A stretch of 64,000 nucleotides of DNA from Phoronis australis (taxonomy: Eukaryota > Phoronida > Phoronidae). Positions 22,289-36,000 of this stretch are shown piece by piece. The stretch covers positions 332,345-396,344 of the forward strand of contig NMRA01000270.1 of NCBI GenBank assembly GCA_002633005.1. Direction: 5' to 3'. Numbering within the stretch: the stretch's first letter is position 1; every line of letters begins with the position of its first letter. The notes below the pieces were generated by a model. The model did not search any database and had not been told where the DNA came from. It worked only from the letters and a program-made list of their open reading frames with translations. A program made the position numbers and the translations under genes.

Positions 22289-22759
22289 TACAATAGTAGC
22301 TCCCAATTCTATTCAAGATTCCATTGAAATGATCTACAACAGCAACTTTCTCTAAAATGTAGGTTCATGAGACTATTGGTTTGACTATGAAGTGTTTATC
22401 GATTCAAACACTCCTCTGAAGTCAAGCTCCTTGTCGGAATCTTTCGGTTATTGAAAGAATTGTATCTGGCATCAACCAATTATTTTACTATGACACAGTA
22501 GTTTTAAAGTGATTTAGTGTAGTTTTCAATTATTTATTTGCAGGACTGCTATCGTAGTTTTTCCTACATACCAGTTGCAGTGTTAGTGAATTGAACATTC
22601 CAGTGTTGCATAATGTTAATAGGTTTGGCAATCATTCCGATTCGATGGGTTGTGATAAAGTGTGACAATTGTATCAGTGATATTTAATTTGTATGAAAAT
22701 ACAACGGCTTTGTGAGAGATTCTCCGTTTCCTTGTGAACGTTGGCCTAATACAAAACCA

Positions 22760-22765
22760 TTTATT
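22760..22765 (-). terminator. Candidate poly(A) signal, - strand
   Basis: TTTATT on +, reading AATAAA on -, about 1.66 kb past the phosphatase stop. An alternative lies at 22533-22538. Its use is unproven. Confidence 0.2.
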
Positions 22766-23150
22766 GTTAACTGATTAGGTAACCTACTGTACACCAATTA
22801 GACTGGTACAGTAATATCTCACATATTTAAGGCTGACAAGAGAATTCTTATATTATGTAAGATACCCAACACCAAATTACTGCTTTGCTACATTCAACTT
22901 GTGTACCATAGCTTTTAGCAAACAATATTATGAAAAATTATTGGCATTCACATCATTGAAGACAATGAGATTAGGGCATTTTTTCTGAATTTTGTGAGAT
23001 TTTACCATATTAATTTTCAGAAGAATGTATTTTCAAACGACACCATTTTGCTTTCAACATGTATTTGTTCAAAAAGCCACCAAAATTCACAACACAATCT
23101 TACAAGGAAAAGTGCAGACACTGGGGAACCAAGTGAACGATAACACTGTC

Positions 23151-23156
23151 AATAAA
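23151..23156 (+). terminator. Candidate poly(A) signal, + strand
   Basis: AATAAA about 1.0 kb past the ARMC2 stop. No nearer perfect AATAAA was noticed on this strand; CAATAAGC near 22182 is a weak variant. Confidence 0.25.
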
Positions 23157-24425
23157 TAGTGATATGCTGTTTGATTTTAAAGTGAAAACATCAATTATCT
23201 GCAACTCAAACATTCAAATCGAGCTCTCACAGAACCAAAAACATTCAAAACATGGATTACACCGAAAACACAAAGTTGCACGAAAAAAAATGTTGTTTCG
23301 AGATGAAATGTACATAAGTGTGTACCAAACCCACACAGGCTACTCTTGAAACCAAACAAAGGAACATCGGGTGTACAAAGCACAGGTTCGGCAATACACA
23401 ACAACACAGTGATGTTTCACTAAAAGACCAAATACTTGCTCTTTCAGTACAAATTATCAAGTACACGTGACCCCCAGAATCTTGTGCTCAGGTCCCTATT
23501 TAGAACCAAAGATTTTTTTCTGCGGACGAGCTGCAGTTTCTTTGTCAACGAACCATCAAAAGTAATCCAACAAAACACCCGTTTCCCTATCATAACACTC
23601 AGCTGTCATGACGGGATATTCTAGGTAATATTGTCCAATTATTGTTGATGTGTACTGCAATTGCACAACAATTAGGAAAAAAACTGGACAGTCTAAAAAG
23701 AGATTTTGTTGACACGGTGCCCAAAAGTTAAGTCGACTCAACAAAACGTTCACCAAAGCTTCATTTGACACAACTAACGGTACCATCTAGTCTTGATACG
23801 ACAGATTTACAGAAGGACTTCGAAACACAAGTTTCACCGAATATTGGACTCGGCACAGGTGCTCAAAAATAAGAAAATCTGATAATTTAACAACCAAACC
23901 AAGACATTGCGTGAGGACAACTGAAAATGTGAGGGATGACTTCTAACATTGACTAAAACTTCAACATCCTTAGTGCCTTAAATCAACTGACCCATCAGTT
24001 TTAGTATCACAGTTTTACTAACTGGTAGAACCTCACAGTTCATTAGATCACAAATCACAATGTTTCGACTCGGTTCCGAGTCACCATCATCAGCGAGGTA
24101 TGACAAAGAGATCAACAAAGCACAGTGACGGTCGTTTGTGCCCGAGTGCGGTCGTGTGCGACCAGCTGTAATACTAACAACGGTAGTGCATATAGACTCT
24201 AGACAACTGTACATAATATTTACAGGGTATTTACACCTAACAATGCGTATCTACTTATCAATGCCACAGTCTGAGTGAAGTTCCCGATTTGCGTCACTCA
24301 TGGTCAATTCCGTGTAAAATCAGCAATACTTCACAGAAGTTTGTCACGTTGCTGATATTTATCTATCTCCAATACCGAAGAGTTCATTCACCCAGACTGT
24401 GATGATATGCAGATGTCCCTGAGTT

Positions 24426-25539
24426 TCATGACACCTGTATTATCTCCAGGCTCCCGTGTAATGAGTTATGACTCCCCCCTGATGAGATACTGCTGCTACT
24501 CAGATGCGGGTCGGACAACCCCCTACACCGACACTTCACCACTTCCGACAACCCACTGTAGAAGTCACTAGTCCCTCCACCCCCTCGTCCCATGTGACAA
24601 TGTCCTGTGCAACTGCTACATGTCGTCATGGAGAAACTCTCATCACCGGGGGATTGTAGTATATTTTCCAGGCTTCGAGACTTACGGTTCTTCTCGACAT
24701 TACCCAAATGAACGCCCCTTCCGAGGGTGTTTTCTAGTGGTAATGCATTTCCCTGAGATTTTTCTAGTTTCATACATGTGTAACTACTGCTGTGAGGCAA
24801 GCAACCAGAGTTCAATGTAGTCTTGGTCGAGACACAGTCTTGGCTGTCCGACGACTCCATTTCCAATACAGGGTATGATGAGAATGCTATACTGTTTGGC
24901 CTCACTAGAGGGCGCTTTGCTCGCACCTCTGGCGAACGCATGATTACTTCGGCGCTTCCCTGACTCGTATTCTGATTAAAGTCCGCTTCCGCATTTTTCA
25001 GTCTGGTCTCTGAGCAACCTAAACTGAGGGGCCTCTTTGTACCCTTCGACGGTACCTCATCCTGTGTCCTTGGCAACGATGTGTCATCATGAGCTACACA
25101 CGGTGTAAAGTTCAATTTATCTAAAGTTGTCATGGGAAAACGGCCGGTAAAGGGGTCCTTGTCTGAACTCGGACTCTCAGACGTCACGTTGAAGTTCAAC
25201 TTGGCCAATGCCGTCGTCGGCGATTGAGCCGCTGTCTGAACAGTCGTGGCCGGGAGGTTAAGACTGAACTTGGGAAGGCTGCGGACACCCTTCACATGCG
25301 TTCGGGACGAGTCTTTAACAGAATCAAAACAAAATGGTCGCACAGCGTCGGACGCGCCGACAGACTCCCCCAAAAGCCGCGGTGATGTCAGAGGGTTGTC
25401 CAGTATACTCTGTAGCACGGCCGCAGACTTGCTCGATCCTGACACTTCCTTGGAACCGTTCAATTCCTTCTCATATTCCAGGAGTTGACCCAGAAAGTTG
25501 AAGTTGGGCGATATTGTGGGCCGCTTCTCTTTGACATAC
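24426..25539 (-). CDS. DUSP16: DUSP8/16 last exon: end of phosphatase domain and long Ser-rich tail
   Basis: Acceptor ATTACTTCAG. It encodes YVKEKRPTISPNFNFLGQLL, EYEKEL and then about 345 residues rich in Ser/Pro/Thr with acidic patches, ending EIIQVS at TGA 24426-24428. Three related short motifs (KFSLNL, AKLNFN, DKLNFT) recur about 20-40 residues apart. There is a Cys/His-rich run (TTCSSCTGHCHMGRGGGG). Vertebrate DUSP8/16 tails hold phosphorylation and localisation signals, but the detailed function here is inferred only from that parallel. Confidence 0.95.
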
Positions 25540-28500
25540 CTGAAGTAATTACAACTCATTCACAAAGCTGGCCAAAGAACAGTGCAGGTATGAAACAAAA
25601 GAGTGGAAATATTCAACAATCAATAGGCGCACAGTGGGTTTGGTATTTGACAATTAACAAACATGCTAAGTTTACTAGAGGACCCACAGTAATGAATTTC
25701 AACTCCGTTGCTTTGTTAATAGCAATGGTTCAATAGAGAGAATTCAAAAAACAAATGGTTGGACGTTAAATTGAATATAACAGTTACTCGCACTAGAAAC
25801 AGAAATTAACAATTTTCCACTTTAACAAGTACAATATTACATATTGCCAACATAAACGAAACAAATTTTGAAGAGTCTTTCTCCATTAACTCAAACTTTC
25901 TCAAACTGCAGAGCAGTGGTAGATCTTACCTGTATGCCTCGTCCATACTCATGTTCAGGTGTGTCATCAGGTAAGCTATAGCCAGAGTGGGTGACCGGGA
26001 TATACCAGCGACACAATGAATGATGACACAACCATTGGCTTCACGCACCTTCTCTGGAAGAACAAACATACAGACATGAAGAACACAGAAGACTGACAAG
26101 AGTAATTTCACAAACACGACTTGATAACTAACACTACTCTAATTAATGTCAAGACAGCTATAACCCCATGGCAGAAGTATTAATGATTAGAATGCAGCCA
26201 TATTAATTATCTGAAAGTTGATCAATAGATGGCTCTCACCACAAGCTAGAGCATGACTAATAACTATGCCTTAGGGAGGAAGTTGTCTGTTTTCATAGAA
26301 ATTAACATACACAAAGGTAGCCTATTACTCTCAGTATGAGTCTCTAATTAGGTGCGTGTGCAATTAATAAGGATAATGCGTGGGCTTAAATTACCTGGAA
26401 AACTGCACAAAAGACAACTTGTTCCATCATTTAGACGTACAGTTTGCTAACCAACAATACATCATGCTTAGCACTTACAAAGGAAACTAACGGGGACCTT
26501 AATTACAAGATTGGAGTTGAAGCTAGAGAAAGAGCGGAACACAAACGAGGGTTCCAATCAGTTGTTGCAAAATATTTCACCTTCGAGACAGCCATTTGCA
26601 GAAACACCTATATTATTATTGTTACCATTGTTTAGAGTAGAATTGTTTTGAATCTCAGCAACAGCTCGATTAAAACAACATATTTCCAGGCACAGTAACC
26701 ACACCAGTAGTTCTATAAACGAAAGGTGAAAACTACAAACAGTAAGAGTCCTTAATTTCTCTTCGCCAATTTTTATCAGAATGTTTATTTTGATCTACCT
26801 ACACTTCTATCGTTACTTATTCATGGTTTGTTTCCACGACGATGCCACCGTGTAACACAAAAAAAGCACAAAAATGAATGTCATCCGTGCCAAAAACTAA
26901 ATTATTCATGTCATGCCGACCCACATCAAAGAATGCCCAGGCTCCGAAGCGTATCGTGTCCAACGTGCGTACTTCATGGGCAACCCGATGGTGCAGCCAC
27001 GTGCCCACGTAATGAAGCCTGTTTACTGGAGTACACAACTATGACTCATGCTTCAACCGAGGATCAATACCATAACCTTCCATTTATTATAAATAATACA
27101 TGCCTTCCTACCTCATGCCACGGCGAAAACGTTTCTTCTTGTTGTGACACTACAGGAGGGTGACTTTGAAGGAGATTCCCAACCACGTTCCCATTTTATT
27201 TTTAAAAAGTGCCAAGCTACACAGTATTTGGTTTACGTCAGGTGCCTCAACTATGTTTAAACACCACAAAATTTACAACTAATAATATACAATACCGGAA
27301 AAGTCAACAGTAACCCCGTTTTGATAATTTATTCCCCTAAAATCTAATTTTTTATTATTTTTGAAAATCTATCATCTCCAAACACAATTTTCAGTAATGA
27401 CCACTAATGACCATGCGCAGTATAAACCTTACCTATGAACTGGAATGCCTGATGGAAATATGGGAGTAGCTTAGCGCAGTAGTTGTCATTGACGGGAATG
27501 CGAAGGAAGTGGCTGTCTTGAACATGACTCGGCTTGGGCGAAGATATACTCACGTTGAGTACGTAGCCGATACCGTTCACCTAGCAAAAACACAGGGAAT
27601 GGTTAAAAACCATGGAAACTTAGAGGTGGTATGCGGATAGACAGTCAAACACTTCTCTCATTACTTAGGCTGTGACCACAAGAACGCTGAACACTTTTTT
27701 TAAAATAAAAGGACACAGAATCAATCCTGAAAAGACTTGACAGGGCGTAAAAATACAATCTCATTATCAGATAAATGAAGCAAGAGATATTGCATCAGGT
27801 GACATACTGTAGAGCAAGACAGAATATTTAATTCAAAAAAATTTCTATCTTTTCCCTGAGAAACTGAAATGAAACAGTGAAAAGTTGGCAGTTAACAGTT
27901 TTCTATAAAAATTTTGCCTGAAGTGAACCTGCTTGTGATGTGAACATGATTCAAACAGTGACATCAAGTGATAAATTACAACAGCCTAATAGATACAACG
28001 GACGTTACGTTACTGAAGTATTAATGACATTATAACTTTGCCATTTGACGACTAGGTGTTTTAGTAAAATTAAGCTTCCGACAAATGTTTTTATATCGAA
28101 ATGAAAGCATTTATCAAAAAAAAAATCTTTGATGGATGTTTACAAGAGACCAACTTGAGTGATTTGACAAGAGATGTACTGTGAAAAGTGGCTTTATTCA
28201 GTATAGCCTGGGGGTAATACACTACATCCATGACTGACAATAGTAATAAAGCTGTCCATAAATCATTAGCTGTAGAGCGGATTAACGCTAGTAACAGTTT
28301 TCACAACTTGGCTCTAAAATACATTTAAATAACAACATCCAAGGTCAAAAAACAATAATCACTTTATGGCTTTTTTTACAAAACTCCCCTAGTCCTTGCT
28401 ACGATAAACATGTAACTCCCGAAGAGAGATATTCATTTCAGCGTCACATACAATATGTCTACATACAATATGTCTACGTCTTGTTTTGCCTGGGGCCTTA

Positions 28501-31500
28501 CAATCCTTCAATGAAATGACTTGTTGCTAGGAGTAGCCAAGAATCATGTTCTTTCAATTTGGTAAACAGGAGCAGACGCTGTTTAGTTGAAAAAATTCAA
28601 TTTTAAAACGTCACACCATTTCTGTTGATCACGGCTTCACAGTCACTTTCAAGCAGCTCATATCGATTAATGGTGGGGGAGAAGTCCTGGAGTATTTTCC
28701 TCAAAGCAGGGTAGAATCTTTTTTGACTAATGCTTACATCACATTAACCAGTTCATATACTTTACAAACCTGCCAATCAACTGTCCAAATCAGTGCTTTT
28801 TTACAAAGACGAGTCAATAATAATTTACCTCAGCTGTCTCCTTGGACAGAGCGTCCTGCTGTGAGCCCAGAAACAAGAAGGACAGTATTTTGGTCGGTCC
28901 CTCGCTGTTGGTCGCCGACAGACAGGGCTGAGAGACCGAGGTCAAGGTCATGGAGGTGGGGTTGTCTAGGTTCTGGGACTGGCACAGCTTGGGGTGGCTT
29001 GCCTGGAACTCGAGGAAGCCACCTGTAAGTATAGAAAGGTCGGTGAAACACTGAACAGATATAGGCATCACGGTGCAACAATGAACACAGGTAGGCTTCA
29101 CGGTGAAATAGTGAACACACATAGGTGTTCAGGTGAAACTTTGAACACAGGAAGGCATCACTGTGAAACAGTGAACAGTATTGTGGTCACAGTGAATACA
29201 GGTAAGCATCACTGTGAAACAATGAACACTGTAGGCATATCTGTGGAAATAATAAATAAACAGCTGTTACTGTGTGAATATTGATTCCATTCATACATGT
29301 CTTTTGCTTTTTTAAAGTGGGCCACCCACGAAACAAGTCTCAGGCTTTCCTGTGAAAATTTTTGTCATCATTTTGACCAATCAATCAATATCATTTATTG
29401 TACATCGTAGGCATTGCCTACACGTACATAACATGAAATGTATATTCAAAGTATTTACACAGAGATCAACCATAGCTATCTAGATATAGAATGCTCGGCA
29501 CTGGATACAGTCACGATTAAATATTATTTTATACTTTTTTTTGCCTAAGAATGATTTAAACAACCTCATTGGTTCACCGTATTCTTTGACGTATCATTAG
29601 TTCTAGAACAGCCTGAATGTCTGACTGCAATGACCAGTCTCATTGGACTGACTCACTTCACACATAGCTTGTTCATGTTGATTTATTCCTATTAATATCG
29701 ATACTGTTCTCAATTTTGCTTCATTGGAAATAGACACAAGATATTTTGCACGACTAATTCACAATCAAAATGAATGCATAACATCCCGTACTGGTTGAGT
29801 GCTTCATGTAAAAAACTTGCACGTGAAACATAGCTAATGTCATTGAAGAATGGCACACAGGTGATATTTCATTCAATTTAATAAGAAGAGGCAATAATTT
29901 TGATTCCAATTTACCGCAGCTTGTCAATAATTAAATAATCCAATGAGTGAAGTAACTGCGTAGTTACCCCACCATCAAGCCTATTGACAAAAGCTGGAAA
30001 TCAATCGACGAAGGCTGTTTTGTTTGTGCAATTGGTTTGTGCTCGTTGGCTCAGTTCTATAAATGTTCAATGGAAACCTGAACAAGTGTCCTTCACAGCA
30101 ATGAAGTAACCCAATAATGACACCAGGACAAACAGTTCACATCTCTTGCATTCCTTATCAATTTTCACAAGTTAGGAGTCTTTCTTTCAACGGAAATTAA
30201 ATAAACATTTTCTTGCCTCGCCTCTGCAGCTCTAAAATCTATTTCTCGGTTTACAACAACCCCTCGTTTCGGTCAGACGCATCTCTTGCAGTACTCAGGT
30301 GCGTTCTTTAGAAAAAATTGCTGGAAAAGGACCAACTGAAAAGCTGTGTCGATGCAAATAGAATAGAGGTTCGTGAAAACAGAATAGTTTTTAGATATGG
30401 TGTTACTGCATCACCAGCTTCAAGACACCAATAAATCTGTTTAATAAATACGGTGAATTTTTTGACAATTTTTTATCATAAATGCAGAGTAGTTTATTCT
30501 TTAATTTTAAAAATGTTTTCTGACGTTGAACTTCATAGAATTACTGAAAAACGTTTGTTTAACACTTCTACCACAAATGTAAATTAACACGTTCAACCTT
30601 CAGAACAGTGGGTTTGATTGACAGCAGAATTGAGGCCACGCCCACAAATAAAATTAAACATTCTCAATTTTTGAAGGAAGATAAGCAGCACAAAATTACT
30701 GTTTGTTCAGGTACTGTACTACAGTTAGCATTTGAACATTTTGAAAATTATGGGTATTCACAACACTTTCAAAAGCCCTTGAACAATGATGAAAGTCAGT
30801 TTTAGCTAATTATTTTTGTTCGAAATTAGTGATATTTAACCATATTTACTTCTACCTCTGGTTTTATGTAAAGCATTTTCAACAAAGTTCAACCTTTGGC
30901 TTTGGGTTCAAGCCACACAAAAACTAAAGCAGTTGAGAGGACAAAAAGATATAAATCTCCAGAGATTCGTCTTGAGCCGGGATCAACTGACTGTGACTTG
31001 CTATGACAACAAGATCGACTGGTCAACCCGCGCTAACACGTGCAATCCCGTGTTTACATCTCGGAGTCATCTTGCCCTCGAGGACTAACGGTCACCAGGG
31101 AATATGAAGAACATCCACCTAGATAACTAGAAATTAGGTTTGGCGCCAGACGGTGAGACCTTTGTTTTGTACTTAAGAAGAGTAAATGTATTATTAATTT
31201 ACAACTAACAACTGATATCAAATGATATCATGCAGTTGACTGGTTTGCTATTAGTTCTGGACGAGTACAGGGACACTGTGAGGTGCCATTAATAGTCAGT
31301 ACTCAAATAGCGCGAGATTAAACGACATGCGAAAGTAAGAAACAAGATGTTTTGCAAACATTTTGTTAAGCGTTTAATTAGCAACAGTTCACAAAAAGCT
31401 GTGACGTTTTAGTACTTTCCAGAGAACCTCACTTTAGAGGCAAATTTGGATCAACACAATTCAGAAGAGACTTTCAACAATACAAAGTACGTAATTTAAT

Positions 31501-33045
31501 GACAGATAAACATTGAGTACCGGTAATAAGTGTAACTTTGTATGTAGGGTACTGGTAGTCGTTTAGTAAAATAAACTGTTTAATTTATACATAGACAAGA
31601 CTGCAGTAAACACCCAACTGTACACATGATGAGACTGAACACAAGGTTGTTAATTCTACTGGGAGTGACGTCAACGAGCAACATGAATGAGCGGGGGAAA
31701 TGTTAAAGATCTAAACAGTTTGAAAGGTCAGGTGAATGAATGTCCAACACAAGATACCCAGGAAGATGCAACAGGAAACAATCTACCTTATCACGCAGTT
31801 GGAGAATCCGAGTTCAATTGTATGCGAGTTCACACCTTAGAGGCCTTATAAACGAGATGACTCCTCAACCTGAATCCAGCTGATATCAAAACCAGGCAAA
31901 TATAGCCAGCCCTTCCTCACCCGTATTTCTATATAAAACAATGACTTCAAAAATAGATCCAATAATAATAAAAAGTGAAGGCAGTGCCGTGAATGATCAG
32001 GTGAGCACAGCCGACTGCTCCAGGAGAACCCCAACTAAGGAACATGACACGGTCCAGTGATCTCTACACAGGTAAATGGCGCAGTTCAATGACTTCAGGT
32101 AATTAGGTGTGGCGCCAAGCCAGCGCTGATCAAGAACGGTGAAGATGGCAATTAATCCGAGTGAATGATAACGTAATCGACTTGTTTGAACAGTGCAGGA
32201 AATTGCACGTGGATTAGCTAGCAGGGGAAATGCAATGCATTAGATGAAAACAATGCACAGACAGACATATGTCGCCTGGCTGATGACTCAGCCTGCGCAA
32301 CAGGCAGGTAAAGCTTACCTTGAGAAAAAATACAGTATCCTTTTATTGCGCAACAATGTGGCACTGATGTATGGTAGGAATGATAATGAAGATGCCAAGG
32401 CTGCAGGTACCACTTAATTACCAGAACTGTTGTGAAATTGTGAGAAACTTTACAACTTGCACTATTGAACAGAAACTCTGTTTCATTCTCCATGAAAAAT
32501 CAGTGCATGCACGAAAAATTCAGGGAGCAGTTTAATTCTACAAAAAGCCAATATTGAATTTGTAACCAGTCAATCAATGCTGAATGATTGACCCACACTA
32601 TTGTGTGATTCAGGTTCACTACGAGGGATTACAAAATTCTGAAATTAGTGCAGAGAAGTACAAGAGCAATTGAAAGTTTATTTGAGTTTCTTCCATTTCC
32701 TGACAAGCTTGAGCTGAGTGGGGTGATCGATAATTCATTTTACTTGTTAACATGTTACGCAACTCTAGCTCTGTACATAGCATACCTGGCTCCATCATAA
32801 CAGTGATGTTGAGGGTCAATACAGTTATTGGAAACACTTCATGGAAGACGATTAATTCACACAGGTAATGTGAAACATCAAAGACAAAGGCTAGTACAGT
32901 ATCACACCTGTACAAGTAAGCAGGTGGTTCAGGAATCAGGGCTGACAAGGCGGTGTAGTGTTCATAACCTGTACAGTGGCAAACACACACACAGTGGCAA
33001 ACACGCACGCACTCGCACACGCACAACACAGGCACGCACGCACGC

Positions 33046-33076
<31 letters not shown>

Positions 33077-36000
33077 CACAAACACGCATGCATGCACGAA
33101 CACAAGCAACTATCAGTTGTGTTACTGACATGAATAAATACTCATGTCACAAAAAGACAAAGGGTGACATAGCTGGAAAAATATGGTATAGCGAAATCTC
33201 AACAATTTCCGACAAAAATAATTCCCAAAATTACTATTTTCATTTTTCAAGGGCTTCCAGTTCTGACATTGCTGTGAATTTTTTCAAACTATTGTCCAGT
33301 AGTAGCTCTGACATAGAGCTAAAGTCAAAGAAAAGGATTACTTTTAATGGAAAAACATGAGAAAATAAAATTTCACTTGTCACGTTGTGTCCTTTATTGG
33401 TGAGATTTTACTGTACTGACAAATGTAAAATGTCAGAAATGTTTGAGGCTCAAGTTGTCAGTAGAAAGCTATTTAACTGTTATGCGTATCTGAAAACAAG
33501 TCTAATCCCCCCAGTGCTATGCAACTTGGACCAAAATGCATGATAAATGAAAATGAAAACAACGCTTGTATTTTGCAAACACACAAAAACAGACAGCAGG
33601 ATCCCTAGATTTCTAAGTTAGTCACATCCACAGAGCCTAAAGATAGCCCACAAGCCCTGCCTCTCTCAATGTTTGTCTTCACTGGATGATGTTAATCCAA
33701 ATGGACACAACTGACCTTCCATTATGCTCTCAGAGCGCTGATGACTAATGCACTGTATATAGCCCAGCACAACAACAGCAGCAGTAGCCATGTGGCACTT
33801 CAACAGAATCTGGCCACTTTTCACAAACAAGCCAATAACAACATCCACTGAGCGGTGAATAACAATTTACCAACTGTGAAGCAAACAGCCTACATAACAC
33901 TTGCAAACTGACAATTTTCATTTGCCAACCAATCCACAACAAAGTGGCTGATTCAGAGGATACAACAATTTTTCAGGAACACGCTTCCTTCAAATTAATT
34001 TAAGATAAGTCAATTAAAATTAAGATGAAACCATTACCACAGAAAACAGGCCACTACCAGGTGATGTGGTAATACATATAATAAAATGCTATAATTCACA
34101 AGGGAATATTTTAGTTAAGCCTAAGGCATGCCATGAAATCGCATCACAGGGTCACACAACTGAACAAAGTAACCCATGAACATGTAGAGAAGTCCGTTAG
34201 TAAAATATTCACTGTTAACTCTCAATAATGATATTTTGTAAGAAATTTTTGCAACTCTAAGAATGTTGATAGCAGCCAAAGAATGTAATCATAATTTCCT
34301 TCTTTAACAAACAGCTCCCTGACATTCCAGAGATAATTAACCACCCTGCACCATTATTGTACACCTGAGTGAACACTGGCAATATGACTGGCACATTCCA
34401 GCCAGATTTTCCCAGCTGTCCACGCAGCTCAATTTCAGTTCATAAAACTCTTCAAAGAATTTTTCTCACATTTGAAATGGAATGTAACCGTCCTAGTATA
34501 GTCAACCAAATGACAGTCTCAAATTTTTTTAAGTGTGAAACATTGCTGCAAATAGTATTTTCAAAAACAAGTATTTTCAAAAACAAAATAAAAATCATTT
34601 TTCCCTTTACTACATCTGACCAAAATATTCTTTTAAAATTTTCACAAGTTCTCAATTTCCTGTTATTTTATTTTAACTTTTTAGAATCAAGAAATTAACC
34701 CAAAGCAGAGCAGATCTCTGCCAAGTCAATCCCCACCCCTAACCACGAACTATTCTATTAACACAGACTATCCTCCCCAGCCCATACAGTCACACATCCT
34801 AGGATCCCCCAGCTCACATTAGCCCTCCCCCCTGTATTAATCACTCAGATCCCATCTGGCGCACAACCACATCCTGGATCACAGTTCACACATGCACACA
34901 CAACCTGTGTGCGGACAGTGATGATGTCACATGGAGTCCTGCTGTGCAGTTACCCAATCTACAGGGACACCATAAGCCGTTCTCAGGGAAATAAGTGACC
35001 AGTTCTCTGGATGAGGTCATCCTACCAGACTTGTTTTGACAGCTATTTGCCAGAGCCAAACACTCCCATCCAGGAAACCCACCATTGGAACAAGCAAAAC
35101 AACAAACTTCTCAAAACTGTAAAAATATTTTGTTCATGTGGAAAAAAAACATTATATGACGTAGGGCACATGCAGACTATCCCGAACTGACTATTGCCAA
35201 AATATCAGTATATTCTTGTAACACATATCACTATACAATAATTGACTAATCTCCCTAGTCACCGTTTTTGTGGTAAGAACAGGTCATTAAAGTGTAGAAA
35301 AGGCTGATGTCATAGAATAGACATGTATAAATATAGTAGATGACTTTACCAGTCAGAACAGCCCATAAACCACAGAATCAGGAGATTTAGTTTACATTTA
35401 TAATACAAGATGAGCAAGATAATACTAATCGCCAGCCAGTGCTAACAATTCTTGGAAACCACCATCTGATCAGGATCGAACTTAAGTTTTTGGTATGAAA
35501 AAGATCTATTTTTCCCAACAATAAAAACAAGGTCTTAGCCAAGTTGTATACAGCGTACAACTACTTGCGTCAATTGATCAAATATCAAATATCATATATC
35601 AATGGGTGTTTAGGGTGGCCCTTAATCAACACCCATCCTAACTACTTTCATGAAAGAAACACTAGGTAATGAGTGACAATGCGCACCCAGTGAAGTCAAA
35701 CAAAACCTTTGGACCTAAACAACCATTTTTTGTCTGTCACCTGTCTAGTGTGATCCACAGTGACCCCGCGACCTTTAGATATCACAATATCACAACAGGC
35801 AGCAGCTGACTCATACCTTCAGCTCCGTCATGGCTACAGCCCAATGCAGGGTCTTCAACGATCAGCCGTGCAGCCAGGGAAACGGTAACGACCTGGCTCC
35901 TTTCGAAAAGGTGAATAACCTTGGTAAGAATCAATGTTTAATGCGCTGGCTGCATGCAGACAGCGCATAACATCGATATATACCTTTAGCCACCCTGTTT

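Larger units (their letters stand above)
22152..24425. other. Convergent intergenic / 3' UTR interval
   Basis: It lies between the stop codons of ARMC2 (+) and the DUSP gene (-). No coding exon seen. AATAAA on + at 23151-23156 could serve ARMC2. TTTATT (AATAAA on -) at 22533-22538 and 22760-22765 could serve the phosphatase. If these sites are used, the two 3' UTRs overlap by several hundred bases. A CTCF-like motif lies at 22276-22288. Confidence 0.5.

Noticed and set aside
24620-25488. + strand frames opposite the DUSP last exon
   Set aside because: They are shadows of the 1.1-kb coding exon on the - strand.
26828-27163. 111-residue Cys/His-rich frame on +, overlapping a 73-residue frame on -
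   Set aside because: No signal peptide, no recognisable cysteine spacing, and no splice or promoter context; the same DNA is open on both strands, as expected of GC-richer DNA.
32619-33131. 170-residue - strand frame with a Val/Cys-rich hydrophobic run
   Set aside because: The run is a translated CA/CACG microsatellite; the remainder has no recognisable domain or splice context.
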